The translations under genes were made by a program, and so were the position numbers. Shown here piece by piece: positions 1-8,157 of a stretch of 56,196 bases of DNA. The stretch is from Anaerolineae bacterium (GTDB lineage: Bacteria; Chloroflexota; Anaerolineae; JAKLPW01). The stretch's first letter is position 1. The number at the start of each line of letters is the position of its first letter. The notes beneath the pieces are model-generated. The model was not told the origin of the DNA, ran no database searches, and saw nothing but the letters and a program-made list of their open reading frames with translations. The DNA is taken from contig JAKLPW010000276.1 of the NCBI GenBank assembly GCA_022013675.1, forward strand, positions 1-56,196. Reading direction: 5' to 3'.

Positions 1-2
1 CT

Positions 3-698
3 CTGGAGCAATTGGCGCTCATCTGCAAGGCGCTTAAGACGAGCCTGGGCGTCCGATTGGACGTGGGCGGGGAGAAGATCTTCCTGGTGGATGACCAGGG
101 ACGATGTCTCGATGGCATTGCAGCCTGTGCATGCATGGTGGCTCTGGCTCTGCAGGCCAATGATGGAGGAAATGTTGCGGTCCCAGTCAATCTCCCCTCT
201 GTCTTTGAGAAGTTGGTTGATCGCTACGGCGGTTCAGTAGTTCGCACCAAGTGTAACCTCCAGGCGCTGATGGAAGCCTCCAAGGCGGAGGGGATAGTCG
301 TGGCAGGAGACGGTGCGGGCGATTTCATCTTTCCTTCACTTGGCCCTGCTGTGGATGGTTTGATGGCTATCGCGAAGCTTCTGGAGTTTCTGGCAACGCA
401 ACATGCCTCCCTTTCCGAAGTCGTGGCTGCGTTACCATCTTATCACATAGCGCGAAGCAGAGTATCCTGTCCGTGGGAGAAAAAAGGTACCGTGATGCGA
501 CTGCTGAATGAACAGTACAAGGACGCGCAAGCTGAGCGCATTGACGGGATAAAGGTTCATTTTGGGGATGAATGGGTGCTGGTCTTGCCAGATCCTGATC
601 ATCCCGAGTATCACATCTACGCTGAGTCGGTGTCAGACGCCCAAGCTGAAGACCTGGCAAGCAAGTTTGTACGAATCGTTGAGGGACTACAAGACTAG
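3..698 (+). CDS. Phosphohexomutase (phosphomannomutase/GlmM-like), C-terminal part
   Basis: The reading frame is already open at the left edge, so the 5' end lies outside the window; an internal TTG at 12 is not a convincing start. The visible ~230 residues match domains III and IV of the alpha-D-phosphohexomutase superfamily. The segment LGVRLDVGGEKIFLVDDQGR resembles the third-domain strand that presents sugar-binding loops, and the end (FGDEWVLVLPDPDHPEYHIYAES) is the typical phosphate-binding C-terminal domain. Members interconvert hexose-1- and hexose-6-phosphates. In Chloroflexota such domains also occur fused behind a mannose-1-phosphate guanylyltransferase domain, so the whole protein could be a bifunctional GDP-mannose enzyme; the missing N-terminus would decide. 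It ends 8 bases before nadE, so the two are probably cotranscribed. Confidence 0.75.
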   Translation: MEQLALICKALKTSLGVRLDVGGEKIFLVDDQGRCLDGIAACACMVALALQANDGGNVAVPVNLPSVFEKLVDRYGGSVVRTKCNLQALMEASKAEGIVVAGDGAGDFIFPSLGPAVDGLMAIAKLLEFLATQHASLSEVVAALPSYHIARSRVSCPWEKKGTVMRLLNEQYKDAQAERIDGIKVHFGDEWVLVLPDPDHPEYHIYAESVSDAQAEDLASKFVRIVEGLQD

Positions 699-706
699 GC
701 GAATTC

Positions 707-1510
707 ATGTTCACGGGAAGGGAAGAGTTGATACTACTGGACGAACTAGATCTGGACACCGGTGAGGCAAGGGATACCATTGTTCGGTTCATACAGGAGG
801 AGTTTGGGAAAGCCGGATTCTCAAGAGCGGTCCTCGGCCTGTCTGGGGGCATAGACTCTGCTCTCGCCTGCTACCTGGCTGTCGAGGCGCTGGGGCCAGA
901 GAACGTGCGGGCACTCCTGATGCCATACGGTTCCGGTAACCCAGGCGGCGAGGCCGACGCTTGGTTGGTTATCGGCAAGCTGAGAATACCATGGGTGAAG
1001 ATTGACATCACACCGATGGTTGATCCCCTCGTGCGTTTATATCCCGAAATGAACGCTCGGCGCAAGGGAAACATCATGGCCCGCGCGCGCATGATTGTGT
1101 TGTATGATCAGTCAGAGGAGTTTCGTGGGCTTGTGGTCGGTACGAGCAACAAGACGGAGATCCTTCTGGGTTACTTCACCCTTTGGGCCGATTCGGCGGC
1201 GGCCATCAAACCGCTCGGAGATTTGTATAAGTGTCAGGTGCGTCAGCTCGCGAGAATTGTGGGTGTGCCAGAGCGTATTGTGCGCAAGGCACCATCGGCA
1301 GACCTGTGGGAGGGACAGACTGACGAGGGCGAGTTGGGGTTTAGCTACGATGTGGCTGATCAGGTGCTGTATCTGTTTCTGGAGGAGGAAAAGAGCGAAG
1401 AAGAGATCGTGGAACAAGGCTTCCCCCAAGGATTGGTGCGGCACGTACTGCAGCGCATGAGGGCAACTGCGTTCAAGCGGGGGCCAATTCCGACGCCGCG
1501 CTTGCGGTGA
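707..1510 (+). CDS. nadE: NH3-dependent NAD+ synthetase
   Basis: Catalyses the last step of NAD biosynthesis: ATP-dependent amidation of nicotinate adenine dinucleotide, in the cytoplasm. The ATP pyrophosphatase P-loop LGLSGGIDSA is at residues 43-52 and the family motif GTSNKTE at 145-151. At 267 residues with no N-terminal nitrilase domain, it should use ammonia rather than glutamine. The usual 'YGD' after the NKTE strand reads 'LWAD' here (about 159-162), a mild departure from the consensus; the following PLGDLYK is normal. The ATG at 707 follows the upstream mutase stop by 8 bases, with only a weak SD. The next 170 bases hold no gene except the tRNA remnant. Confidence 0.93.
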   Translation: MFTGREELILLDELDLDTGEARDTIVRFIQEEFGKAGFSRAVLGLSGGIDSALACYLAVEALGPENVRALLMPYGSGNPGGEADAWLVIGKLRIPWVKIDITPMVDPLVRLYPEMNARRKGNIMARARMIVLYDQSEEFRGLVVGTSNKTEILLGYFTLWADSAAAIKPLGDLYKCQVRQLARIVGVPERIVRKAPSADLWEGQTDEGELGFSYDVADQVLYLFLEEEKSEEEIVEQGFPQGLVRHVLQRMRATAFKRGPIPTPRLR

Positions 1511-1519
1511 GTTTCAGGT

Positions 1520-1575
1520 GAGAGGATTTGAACCTCCGACCTCACGGACTCGAACCGCGCGCGCTAGCTGGTCTG
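1520..1575 (-). pseudogene. Decayed partial copy of tRNA-Pro
   Basis: This stretch matches the intact tRNA-Pro at 2513-2586, same strand, at 44 of 46 aligned positions before a 1-base indel. It covers the T arm, variable loop, anticodon arm and part of the D loop. The acceptor stem is gone: the 3' flank CACCTGA has no partner upstream. The anticodon loop has drifted from TTCGGGT to TTCGAGT. The offset between the copies is exactly 1000 bases and the hicBA pair lies between them. This is the layout left when an element inserts at the 3' half of a tRNA gene, but no integrase remains, so the origin is inferred. Confidence 0.7.
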
Positions 1576-1685
1576 AACGGAGAACGCTTATCTATTCCCC
1601 TGGAAACTATCTGCGTACTGCGGTTCATTGCGGTGTTCAAAGTGAAGCCCACCGGTGAGTTGCGTCCACCGGGGATTCTGTCATG

Positions 1686-1952
1686 CTAAGCCCTGCGCTG
1701 TTTTCCCTTTGTCTTGACTTTTGCCCAGATCAGAAAGTCGTCGTAATCAACGTTGGCCAGTCTCAGGATGGAATCGAAGGTACCCTTGGGGATTTCCGGT
1801 TCCCCCATCTTCACGACAGTCACATCGTGGCCACCATCGGGGCGCTCTCTGCTGAGAGACATATGGCTACCCGTCTTTCGGGCGATTTCAAAACCACCCC
1901 GCTGAAGGGCTGCAATTATCTGATCACTCGAGAAGAGGCGTCGCTTAGTCAT
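1686..1952 (-). CDS. hicA: HicA-type mRNA interferase toxin
   Basis: An 88-residue HicA/YcfA protein with the small double-stranded-RNA-binding-like fold. Residues 8-34 (SSDQIIAALQRGGFEIARKTGSHMSLS) contain the family core, and His30 in the 'GSH' motif is the expected catalytic residue for translation-independent mRNA cleavage. I place the start at the ATG at 1952, because it overlaps the hicB stop (ATGA, 1949-1952) and gives the normal family length; a start at 2006 would add 18 unrelated residues. The C-terminus is longer and more basic than in many HicA proteins. It is translationally coupled to hicB, which should neutralise it. Confidence 0.85.
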   Translation of the reverse strand: MTKRRLFSSDQIIAALQRGGFEIARKTGSHMSLSRERPDGGHDVTVVKMGEPEIPKGTFDSILRLANVDYDDFLIWAKVKTKGKQRRA

Positions 1953-2245
1953 GCCCAGGCAGGAACGGGGAAGACCGCAGAATGAATGATGGCGTTGGGG
2001 GGACACGTGACCTTTTGGTCGGCAGACTCATTTGCGCGGTGAACTGCGATTCCCCTGTCCTTGAGAACCTGCTCACGTTCGCCTAAGTCCTCAAGGGTAT
2101 TCAGATAGACCAAGGTTGCCTCTTTGACGTTTGCAACCGCTTCCTCTTCACTGCGGCCAAAGCTTGCCGTTCCCAATTCCTGACACCTTGATATGTAGTG
2201 ATCTCCTTCGCGCGTGACCTCAAAGGTTACGATTATGTATTGCAC
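1949..2245 (-). CDS. hicB: HicB-type antitoxin
   Basis: A 98-residue HicB-like protein with the partly degraded RNase H fold: VQYIIVTFEVTREGDHYISR followed by CQELGTASFGRSEEEAVANV (the usual 'G..t.G.t.eEA..n..ea' pattern). The GTG start at 2243-2245 has GGGAGG 9-10 bases upstream; an ORF open to 2341 has no SD. The protein binds and inhibits HicA. I see no obvious C-terminal helix-turn-helix or ribbon-helix-helix domain, so autoregulation through DNA binding is uncertain. The order is antitoxin first, with a four-base overlap. Confidence 0.82.
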   Translation of the reverse strand: MQYIIVTFEVTREGDHYISRCQELGTASFGRSEEEAVANVKEATLVYLNTLEDLGEREQVLKDRGIAVHRANESADQKVTCPPNAIIHSAVFPVPAWA

Positions 2246-2381
2246 CGAGAACTGCCTCCCGCTTCCCGGCAATATCCATGTCCGGATATGTGCCCCGAAG
2301 CATTCATTCCGGATCGCGCTGTCTCGTCCCGCGCAATCCATATGGGCAGTCCCAACCCCTGCCCATGTGCTTCATGCATAT

Positions 2382-2408
2382 ATTATATCACACCTTGTCA
2401 AATGTCAC
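2382..2408 (-). promoter_or_regulatory. Putative hicBA promoter (extended -10)
   Basis: On the minus strand a perfect TATAAT (2382-2387) is preceded directly by TGA, giving an extended -10. GTGACA lies 15 bases further upstream (2403-2408) as a poor, closely spaced -35. This leaves a leader of about 130 nt before hicB. The remaining bases of the 2246-2512 gap show nothing I recognise. Confidence 0.4.
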
Positions 2409-2507
2409 GACTGCAGCCGCAACCCTGTAATTCGAAATTTAAAAGTGAACCAACCGAGGATCGCCATATCCGACCTGGATGGTAGATAGGCATTACCCGG
2501 TTGACCC

Positions 2508-2586
<79 letters not shown>

Positions 2587-2695
2587 ATGTCTGCTATTAT
2601 AGGCCAATTCGCTTGCTCTGCCAAATGCCAGCAGCCCGCGATTGCGTGGGAGGTGATTGATGCTTTGATCTGGGTGTGAGGGTAATTGCAGGAAC

Positions 2696-2714
2696 GCTGG
2701 GTCACGGACCCAGC
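2696..2714. other. Short perfect hairpin upstream of the DUF1848 promoter
   Basis: GCTGGGTC and GACCCAGC form an 8-bp perfect stem around a 3-base loop (ACG). No T tract follows on either strand, so it is not a standard terminator. It lies 34 bases upstream of the -35 box at 2748 and could be a protein-binding dyad or a leftover terminator. Confidence 0.35.
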
Positions 2715-2747
2715 TTGAGCAGTTGTGAGGCTGTTGGGACTGGCGAA

Positions 2748-2776
2748 TTGCACATGATCAGAAGAAGGGCTATACT
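2748..2776 (+). promoter_or_regulatory. Sigma-A promoter of the DUF1848 gene
   Basis: TTGCAC (2748-2753), a 17-base spacer, then TATACT (2771-2776). Transcription would start near 2783, giving a leader of about 33 nt that contains the AGGAGGT ribosome site of the gene at 2816. Confidence 0.7.
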
Positions 2777-2815
2777 AATCGGTGTGGTATTATCAGGTTT
2801 GCAGGAGGTTCCGCT

Positions 2816-3661
2816 TTGCCCCTGACCTTCCGTCTTGAGGACTACCCGCGCTACCTCGAAAGAGTTGGCGAAGCCACATACCTGGATGTGACACGACGTG
2901 CTGATCCGGCGCGCATTCAGAAGGTGTGGAACAACTTACTGGCTGTGGTGACTGTCTTTGGCGCCCCTTGGATCGTGCAGATATGGACCAAGGACCCAAT
3001 GGGCGTGTTGCGAAGAGGAGAGGGATTGCTTCGGAGGTTGCTGGACAGAGGGACCACCATCACGGCTCAGGTTACAGTAACGGGACTAGGGGGTACAGAG
3101 TGGGAACCCAGGGCGCCATCGGAGCCCTTTCATGGGGTATCGGCCCTGGCGGAGATAATTGGCGGACCGGAGCATGTCACCTGGCGCTACGACCCCATCA
3201 TACCTACTGTGCATAGTCTCGATCGCTTTCGAAATCTAGCTGAGGAGGCCGCCGGATTGGGTATCAGTCGTGGTGTGATCAACTTCATCGCCCAGCCTGG
3301 GCAGTACAAGCGGGTAGATGCTAGGTTGGCTGGCCCTTTGCCAGATTGGAACAAGGGCTTATCGTGGTATGATCACGCTTGGAAAGTGCAGACAGCACAG
3401 GAGATAGTAGCCGTAGCGAACGAGCTAGGCATCCGGATCGCTTGCTGTGCCGAGTCAGCGCAACTTTTGGGAGATGTCAAGAACCTGCGTCCGGCTGCCT
3501 GTGGAGACTATCACTGGTTCGCGGCATTGTCCGGGCGTGACCCGGGGCGGGTACCTTTCTCCGGGAGCCGTCTAAACTGCGGGTGTGCACTGTACTTTGA
3601 CGTAGGGACGTACGGGCAGTGGAAGCGATGTCACGGATGTCTCTATTGCTACGCTGGTTAG
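2816..3661 (+). CDS. DUF1848 family protein with C-terminal Fe-S-type cysteine motif
   Basis: The 281-residue protein matches DUF1848, a family of unknown activity. Recognisable blocks are 'QIWTKDP' near residue 57, 'TVTGLGGTEWEP' near 90, 'WRYDPI' near 124, and a C-terminal cluster LNCGCALYFD...YGQWKRCHGCLYCYAG. The last 30 residues hold five to six cysteines (CxC ... CxxCxxC), which look like an iron-sulfur ligand set. Some annotation sources describe relatives as radical-SAM-like or spore-photoproduct-lyase-like; I cannot confirm that. The TTG start has AGGAGGT six bases upstream. The gene is monocistronic, with its own promoter, and converges on the PfkB kinase (4 bases between stops). 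Confidence 0.8.
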   Translation: MPLTFRLEDYPRYLERVGEATYLDVTRRADPARIQKVWNNLLAVVTVFGAPWIVQIWTKDPMGVLRRGEGLLRRLLDRGTTITAQVTVTGLGGTEWEPRAPSEPFHGVSALAEIIGGPEHVTWRYDPIIPTVHSLDRFRNLAEEAAGLGISRGVINFIAQPGQYKRVDARLAGPLPDWNKGLSWYDHAWKVQTAQEIVAVANELGIRIACCAESAQLLGDVKNLRPAACGDYHWFAALSGRDPGRVPFSGSRLNCGCALYFDVGTYGQWKRCHGCLYCYAG

Positions 3662-3665
3662 GATG

Positions 3666-4511
3666 CTACGATCGGCGTACGAGTCCTTGAGCCATACGAT
3701 TCTCTGCCTGGGTGCGAGTGGGGATACTGGACAGGCCGCGGGCCTCCACGCTATACGACGCGACGGCGTTGGCGAAGCGAGCTGCTGCGTAGGGATCGCT
3801 GCCCTCTGATAGTGCAATGAGATAGGCCGAGGCAAAAACATCACCCGCGCCGGTCGGGTCCGTTTCCTCTGCGTAATAGGCTGGCAGACGACGAACGCCT
3901 TGCGGGGCGTAGACCACGGCTCCACGCCAGCCATCCGTCACCACTGCTAGTTTGGCCATCTCCAAGTAACTCTGCAGAAGAGATAGGTCACCACCTACGT
4001 CCTCTTCGCTGAGGATCAGGACATCGGCACGAGCCAGGATGTGGGGGGCACTGGTCCAGACTGTGTGTCTTACCCGACCGGAAGCATCCCAACTGCGCAT
4101 CCATCCCTGAGGCGTGACGCCTATCAGTGCCTGAGGGAAGAGGTCTACCAGATTCTCTCCTACCTCCATAGCTATTGGCCCTAGGTGAACCAATGGTGCA
4201 CTGTACCACTTCTCTGGTACATGCTCAGGTCTCAACGGAGGGGCCACGGATTGGATATATTGTTCTCGTGTTCCATTGGTGTATATATTCTCAAAGGTCG
4301 TCGTATCTTCTGCTGGCCAACATATTAGCTCGATGCCATCGAACACGGATCCCATCTCCATATCCTCTGCCACGCTGGTAATGACGCCGACGCGCAGTCC
4401 CAGGTTTCGCGCCGTTAACGCAGCATAGGTCACAGTTCCGCCCGGTATTATGGTGCCATCATGCTGTATGTCTCGGGTTATATGGCCGATCACGATGTAG
4501 TCAGGCAGCAT
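3666..4511 (-). CDS. PfkB-family carbohydrate kinase
   Basis: A ribokinase-fold sugar or nucleoside kinase of about 281 residues. The N-terminal strand is LPDYIVIGHITRDI, followed by 'GGTVTYAALTARNLG', the substrate-lid region. The PfkB signature 2, DPTGAGDVFASAYL, holds the anion hole and catalytic Asp. It is shorter than typical ribokinase (about 300 residues), and its substrate cannot be named from sequence. I prefer the ATG at 4511, which has GGAGA about 9 bases upstream, over the ATG at 4538, which has no SD. It is transcribed alone from a strong promoter at 4619-4647, divergently from the amidase gene. Confidence 0.82.
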   Translation of the reverse strand: MLPDYIVIGHITRDIQHDGTIIPGGTVTYAALTARNLGLRVGVITSVAEDMEMGSVFDGIELICWPAEDTTTFENIYTNGTREQYIQSVAPPLRPEHVPEKWYSAPLVHLGPIAMEVGENLVDLFPQALIGVTPQGWMRSWDASGRVRHTVWTSAPHILARADVLILSEEDVGGDLSLLQSYLEMAKLAVVTDGWRGAVVYAPQGVRRLPAYYAEETDPTGAGDVFASAYLIALSEGSDPYAAARFANAVASYSVEARGLSSIPTRTQAENRMAQGLVRRS

Positions 4512-4618
4512 AGGCGTTGCTCTCCGTGTTCTTTCCATTGCCGGCTAGGATGATTGTGATGTGAGATCTCGTAACTTTCCGCACTAGCTACTTGCTTTGC
4601 AGCGCAGAGACCAGCGCG

Positions 4619-4647
4619 ATTATACCCTTCCTGTGTGGATTGGTCAA
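4619..4647 (-). promoter_or_regulatory. Sigma-A promoter of the PfkB kinase gene
   Basis: On the minus strand TTGACC (4642-4647), a 17-base spacer, and TATAAT (4619-4624). The predicted start is near 4612, about 100 nt before the ATG at 4511. Confidence 0.72.
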
Positions 4648-4681
4648 GCTCGTGGTTACCCTTAACATCCTTATGTCCCAG

Positions 4682-4710
4682 TTGACGCGAGTTGCTGTTC
4701 GGGTTATGAT
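4682..4710 (+). promoter_or_regulatory. Sigma-A promoter of the amidase gene
   Basis: TTGACG (4682-4687), 17 bases, TATGAT (4705-4710); predicted start near 4717, 23 nt before the amidase ATG. It is divergent from the kinase promoter 35 bases away. Confidence 0.65.
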
Positions 4711-4739
4711 ACAAATGATTACGAAGAAGAAGAGGCTAT

Positions 4740-5492
4740 ATGGCCCGGAAATCAAGAAAGAGACACAACAGGCGGCGGAGTGAGGCTGCTGAGAGAGCTC
4801 TAAGCATAGTGCGCAACCTGATGCTAACTTTGCTTATGGGTATCGTGATCCTGGCTGTAATCTCTGTGCGGACCGAGCCTTCTTCTCTCGGCCTGGGTGA
4901 GGAAGGTGAGTCGTGGCTTGACTTGATTGGCTCTCGCCCCTCAACACCGCGCATTGGGATCATCGCTGGGCACTGGCAGTTCGATTCCGGAGCCATCTGT
5001 CCAGACGGGCTGCAAGAAGTAGACATAAATCTTGGAATTGCCCGGCTGGTAGTAGATACTCTGAGAGAGAGGGGGTACTTGGCCGAAGTGCTGCCCGAGT
5101 ACTCACGCAAACTCAAAGGGTATCGAGCGGTGGCTCTCGTTTCGCTGCATGCTGATTCCTGCGTGCACCATGTCTCGGGGTTCAAGGTTGCTGCCCGGGA
5201 GGGGCGTTCAGCAGCGGAACAGGACCGTCGTCTGGTGGAGTGTCTGTATGAGGGATATGGTAAGGCTACCGGTCTTTCCCGGCATGATCAGAGTATTACG
5301 GTAGACATGACCAGGTACCATGCTTTTCGGAGCATCTCACCCAAGACGCCAGCGGCCATCATTGAGATGGGCTTCATGGGCAGCGATCGGGAGTTGTTGA
5401 CTCAGCGGCAAGATCTGGTGGTGCAGGGTATCGTTGACGGAATACTCCTATTTTTAGATACGGGCGAAGAGGAAGTCTCTCCTACGGAATAG
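4740..5492 (+). CDS. N-acetylmuramoyl-L-alanine amidase (Amidase_3), membrane-anchored
   Basis: A zinc-dependent peptidoglycan amidase of 250 residues that cuts the bond between N-acetylmuramic acid and the stem peptide. A basic N-terminus is followed by one transmembrane segment (about 24-43), so the catalytic domain should be outside the membrane. The Amidase_3 zinc and catalytic residues are all visible: His78 (IIAGHWQ), Glu93 (LQEVDINLG), His137 (SLHADS) and Glu209 (AAIIEMGFMG). No SH3 or LysM cell-wall-binding repeat is attached. The ATG follows AAGAGG. The amidohydrolase gene begins 28 bases downstream and may be cotranscribed. Confidence 0.85.
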   Translation: MARKSRKRHNRRRSEAAERALSIVRNLMLTLLMGIVILAVISVRTEPSSLGLGEEGESWLDLIGSRPSTPRIGIIAGHWQFDSGAICPDGLQEVDINLGIARLVVDTLRERGYLAEVLPEYSRKLKGYRAVALVSLHADSCVHHVSGFKVAAREGRSAAEQDRRLVECLYEGYGKATGLSRHDQSITVDMTRYHAFRSISPKTPAAIIEMGFMGSDRELLTQRQDLVVQGIVDGILLFLDTGEEEVSPTE

Positions 5493-5520
5493 GAAAATGG
5501 ACAGAGGGGGGTAGGGCAGG

Positions 5521-6885
5521 ATGTCGACACTATTGGTACGTAATGCAGATCTACTGGTGACTATGGATCGGAATAGGCGAGAGATACCTGATGGCGCATT
5601 GCTCGTCCGTGATAATGTCATTGAAGCCGTGGGATCTAGTGAGGAATTGGCAACGGAGGCGGACAGGGTTATTGATGCAGAGGGCATGTTGATCATGCCT
5701 GGCTTGGTGAACACGCACCACCATCTCTACCAAACCCTGACACGTGCTTTGCCGGCCGCTCAGGATGCACTGCTATTCTCGTGGCTTGAGACTCTGTATC
5801 CGGTGTGGGGCGAGTTGACTTCCGAAGCGGTGTATACCAGCGCGATGATCGGGTTGGCCGAATTGGTTCTTTCCGGCTGCACTACTGCCAGCGATCATCT
5901 GTACTTATACCCTCACGATGCGTCACTGGAGGATGAGATAAGGGCGGCACGGGAACTAGGGGTTCGCTTTCATCCATGCCGAGGGAGCATGTCCTTGGGA
6001 CGAAGCAAAGGAGGATTGCCTCCGGATGATGTCGTACAGGACGAGGATGTCATCATGAAAGACTGCCAGCGTGCCGTTGAGGCTCATCATGACCCATCTC
6101 CTTTCTCTATGCTTCGCGTTGTGCTAGCGCCTTGTTCTCCCTTTTCTGTTTCGGCTGATCTGATGCGCAGTTCTGTGGAATTGGCGCGGGAGTATGATGT
6201 TTACTTGCATACGCACGTGGCGGAAACGAGAGATGAGGAGGAGTTCTGCCTGAAGCGTCTCGGTTGTAGGCCGGTGCGTTACATGGAGCGGCTAGGATGG
6301 GTAGGACCGGACGTCTGGTATGCTCATGCTGTACATCTCAACGAGGAGGAGATCAGAACTCTAGCTGATACGGGGACGGGTGTAGCACATTGTCCCAGTT
6401 CTAATATGCGGCTAGGCTCTGGCATCGCACCCGTACGGCGCATGCTGGAAGCGGGAGTGAAGGTTGGGTTGGCTCTAGATGGCAGTGCCAGTAACGACTC
6501 ATCTCACATGTTGGCCGAAGCTCGGATGGCGATGCTCCTTCAGCGGGTTGAATACGGGGCCGAGGCGATGAGCGCTAGACAGGCCCTCGAATTAGCGACG
6601 CTAGGAGGTGCGGCAGTGCTGGGGAGGAAAGACATCGGGTGCCTGGCGCCCGGGAAGGCAGCGGACCTGATCGGGTTCGATTTGCATTGTCTGGAGTACG
6701 CGGGCGCTCTGCACGATCCCCTGGCTGCCCTGATCTTCTGCACTCCTCGCAATGTGACCCTTTCGATAATCAATGGCAAGCTGGTTGTCGAGGACGGCGA
6801 GTTGGTCAAGACGGATCTTGTTCGCCTAGTAGCTAGACATAACGAGATCAGTAGGGAATTGGTAGTTAGAGCTGAGGCAAGCTAA
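5521..6885 (+). CDS. 8-oxoguanine deaminase-like amidohydrolase
   Basis: A 454-residue metal-dependent amidohydrolase of the AtzA/TrzN/guanine-deaminase branch. The metal ligands lie in VNTHHHLYQ (His66/His68), HTHVAET, HAVHL and LALDGSASND. The block THHHLYQTLTRALP...LFSWLETLYPVW plus GCTTASDHLYLYP is the pattern I associate with 8-oxoguanine deaminase, which turns free 8-oxoguanine into urate. Hydroxydechloroatrazine ethylaminohydrolases share much of it, so the substrate is a family-level inference. Residues 1-60 and the last 70 form the composite beta-sandwich. Its last 20 bases overlap the end of the convergent cinA gene. Confidence 0.72.
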   Translation: MSTLLVRNADLLVTMDRNRREIPDGALLVRDNVIEAVGSSEELATEADRVIDAEGMLIMPGLVNTHHHLYQTLTRALPAAQDALLFSWLETLYPVWGELTSEAVYTSAMIGLAELVLSGCTTASDHLYLYPHDASLEDEIRAARELGVRFHPCRGSMSLGRSKGGLPPDDVVQDEDVIMKDCQRAVEAHHDPSPFSMLRVVLAPCSPFSVSADLMRSSVELAREYDVYLHTHVAETRDEEEFCLKRLGCRPVRYMERLGWVGPDVWYAHAVHLNEEEIRTLADTGTGVAHCPSSNMRLGSGIAPVRRMLEAGVKVGLALDGSASNDSSHMLAEARMAMLLQRVEYGAEAMSARQALELATLGGAAVLGRKDIGCLAPGKAADLIGFDLHCLEYAGALHDPLAALIFCTPRNVTLSIINGKLVVEDGELVKTDLVRLVARHNEISRELVVRAEAS

Positions 6886-8098
6886 GTAGGGCGCGGCGGA
6901 GCATATCTAGTGCCGTGTTGCCTACCCATTTGATAGTGCTGGGGGTATGGATGGAGAAGGTGACCGCCTTCTGGATCTCAATATTTGGTCCCACCAGCGC
7001 CAGAGATGCTCCATAGGCGATGTCCGAATCATGGCCTTCTGGGGTCAGGACTGCCAGGCCGTAGTCCGCTCCGTGGACTTCGCGAGTCGCAGCGGCAACT
7101 ACTGAAGCCACAGCAGTATCGTATTCTTGTATGGTCCGTTCTGGTCCTATTTGAAGGCCCATCCGTTCCAAAAGGGAGGTAGTGCTGGAACTCAACGTGG
7201 TGCCTTTTATTACCTCAGGGCTGCCAGAGACGTTGCCCAATCGTTGAGTAACGATCCCAAGGTTCGTCTCGGCCAACGCAATAGTCTTTCCGTGTTCTCG
7301 CAAGAGGCGAACGATTACTTCTTCGAGCGTTTGATGGTCGGCACCGTAGATATAGTCCCCCAGGCGCGCACGTAGCTCTGCCTCGGAATGTGCAATTAGT
7401 CTATCAACTGTAGTCTCGTCATTTGCCTTGGCGGTAATGCGAACATCGGTTTGGCCTGGGTGAGCAGCCAGGCCAACCGTGGGATTGCTCTGGCGCATGA
7501 GGTCGCCGATTAGCTGGTCGACACGACTCTCACCGATACTGCACGTATGCAGCACCTTGCTCTTGATCACGCCTGTGAGCCCTAGTTTGTGGCGAAGGTA
7601 GGGGAGAACACGTGTCTCAGTCAGGTAGCGCATCTCGTAGGGAACACCGGGAAGAGTCACTATGGAAGTGCTTTCAGTTTCGACTATGAAGGCAGGGGCT
7701 GTACCCACAGGGTTCTCGATGGTAATGGCCCCTTTAGGAAGGTACGCTTGTTGTTGATTATTTTTTCCCATCAGCTGGCCACGCTTCTCGAAGAAGCATC
7801 GAATTTGGGCGAGGAGACGAGCGTCCAGTACCAGTTCGCGATCGGTGGCACGGGCCACTGCCTGGCGGGTCACATCGTCTACGGTGGGCCCCAGCCCTCC
7901 GGTAATGATTACCACATCCGAACGCTGCATGGCAGATCTGACGACAGCCGCTATGCGTTCCTCGTTGTCCCCTACGGTGGTCTGATAGTAGAGGTTTAGG
8001 CCGATTGCAGCCAATTGTTTTGCCAGGTAGGCCGCGTTCGTATCTACTATTTCGCCCAGCAGTAGCTCAGTACCAGTAGTGATAATCTCTGCGTGCAA
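6866..8098 (-). CDS. cinA: CinA-like protein with an altered C-terminal deamidase site
   Basis: The 410-residue protein has the CinA layout: an N-terminal MoCF/COG1058 domain (residues 1 to about 170, TTGTELLLGEIVDTN and ITGGLGPTVDD), a middle KH-like segment and a C-terminal PncC/CinA domain (about 255-410). Full CinA proteins combine ADP-ribose pyrophosphatase and NMN deamidase activities in pyridine nucleotide recycling. In this protein the highly conserved AESxTGG active-site motif reads AETNLGI (276-282), so the catalytic serine is missing, and the later 'G-I-A-G-P' loop is also unrecognisable. Deamidase activity is therefore doubtful. The TTG start has GGAG 9 bases upstream. It is the last gene of the ffh operon. 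Confidence 0.82.
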   Translation of the reverse strand: MHAEIITTGTELLLGEIVDTNAAYLAKQLAAIGLNLYYQTTVGDNEERIAAVVRSAMQRSDVVIITGGLGPTVDDVTRQAVARATDRELVLDARLLAQIRCFFEKRGQLMGKNNQQQAYLPKGAITIENPVGTAPAFIVETESTSIVTLPGVPYEMRYLTETRVLPYLRHKLGLTGVIKSKVLHTCSIGESRVDQLIGDLMRQSNPTVGLAAHPGQTDVRITAKANDETTVDRLIAHSEAELRARLGDYIYGADHQTLEEVIVRLLREHGKTIALAETNLGIVTQRLGNVSGSPEVIKGTTLSSSTTSLLERMGLQIGPERTIQEYDTAVASVVAAATREVHGADYGLAVLTPEGHDSDIAYGASLALVGPNIEIQKAVTFSIHTPSTIKWVGNTALDMLRRALLSLPQL

Positions 8099-8157
8099 TC
8101 TTATGCTCTCCTGGAAATTATCATGGAATGGATAGACAGGCGATGATCTTTGGCCCC

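Noticed and set aside
1652-1672. Hairpin CCGGTG/CACCGG as hicA terminator
   Set aside because: Only 6 bp and no T tract on the minus strand; too weak to call.
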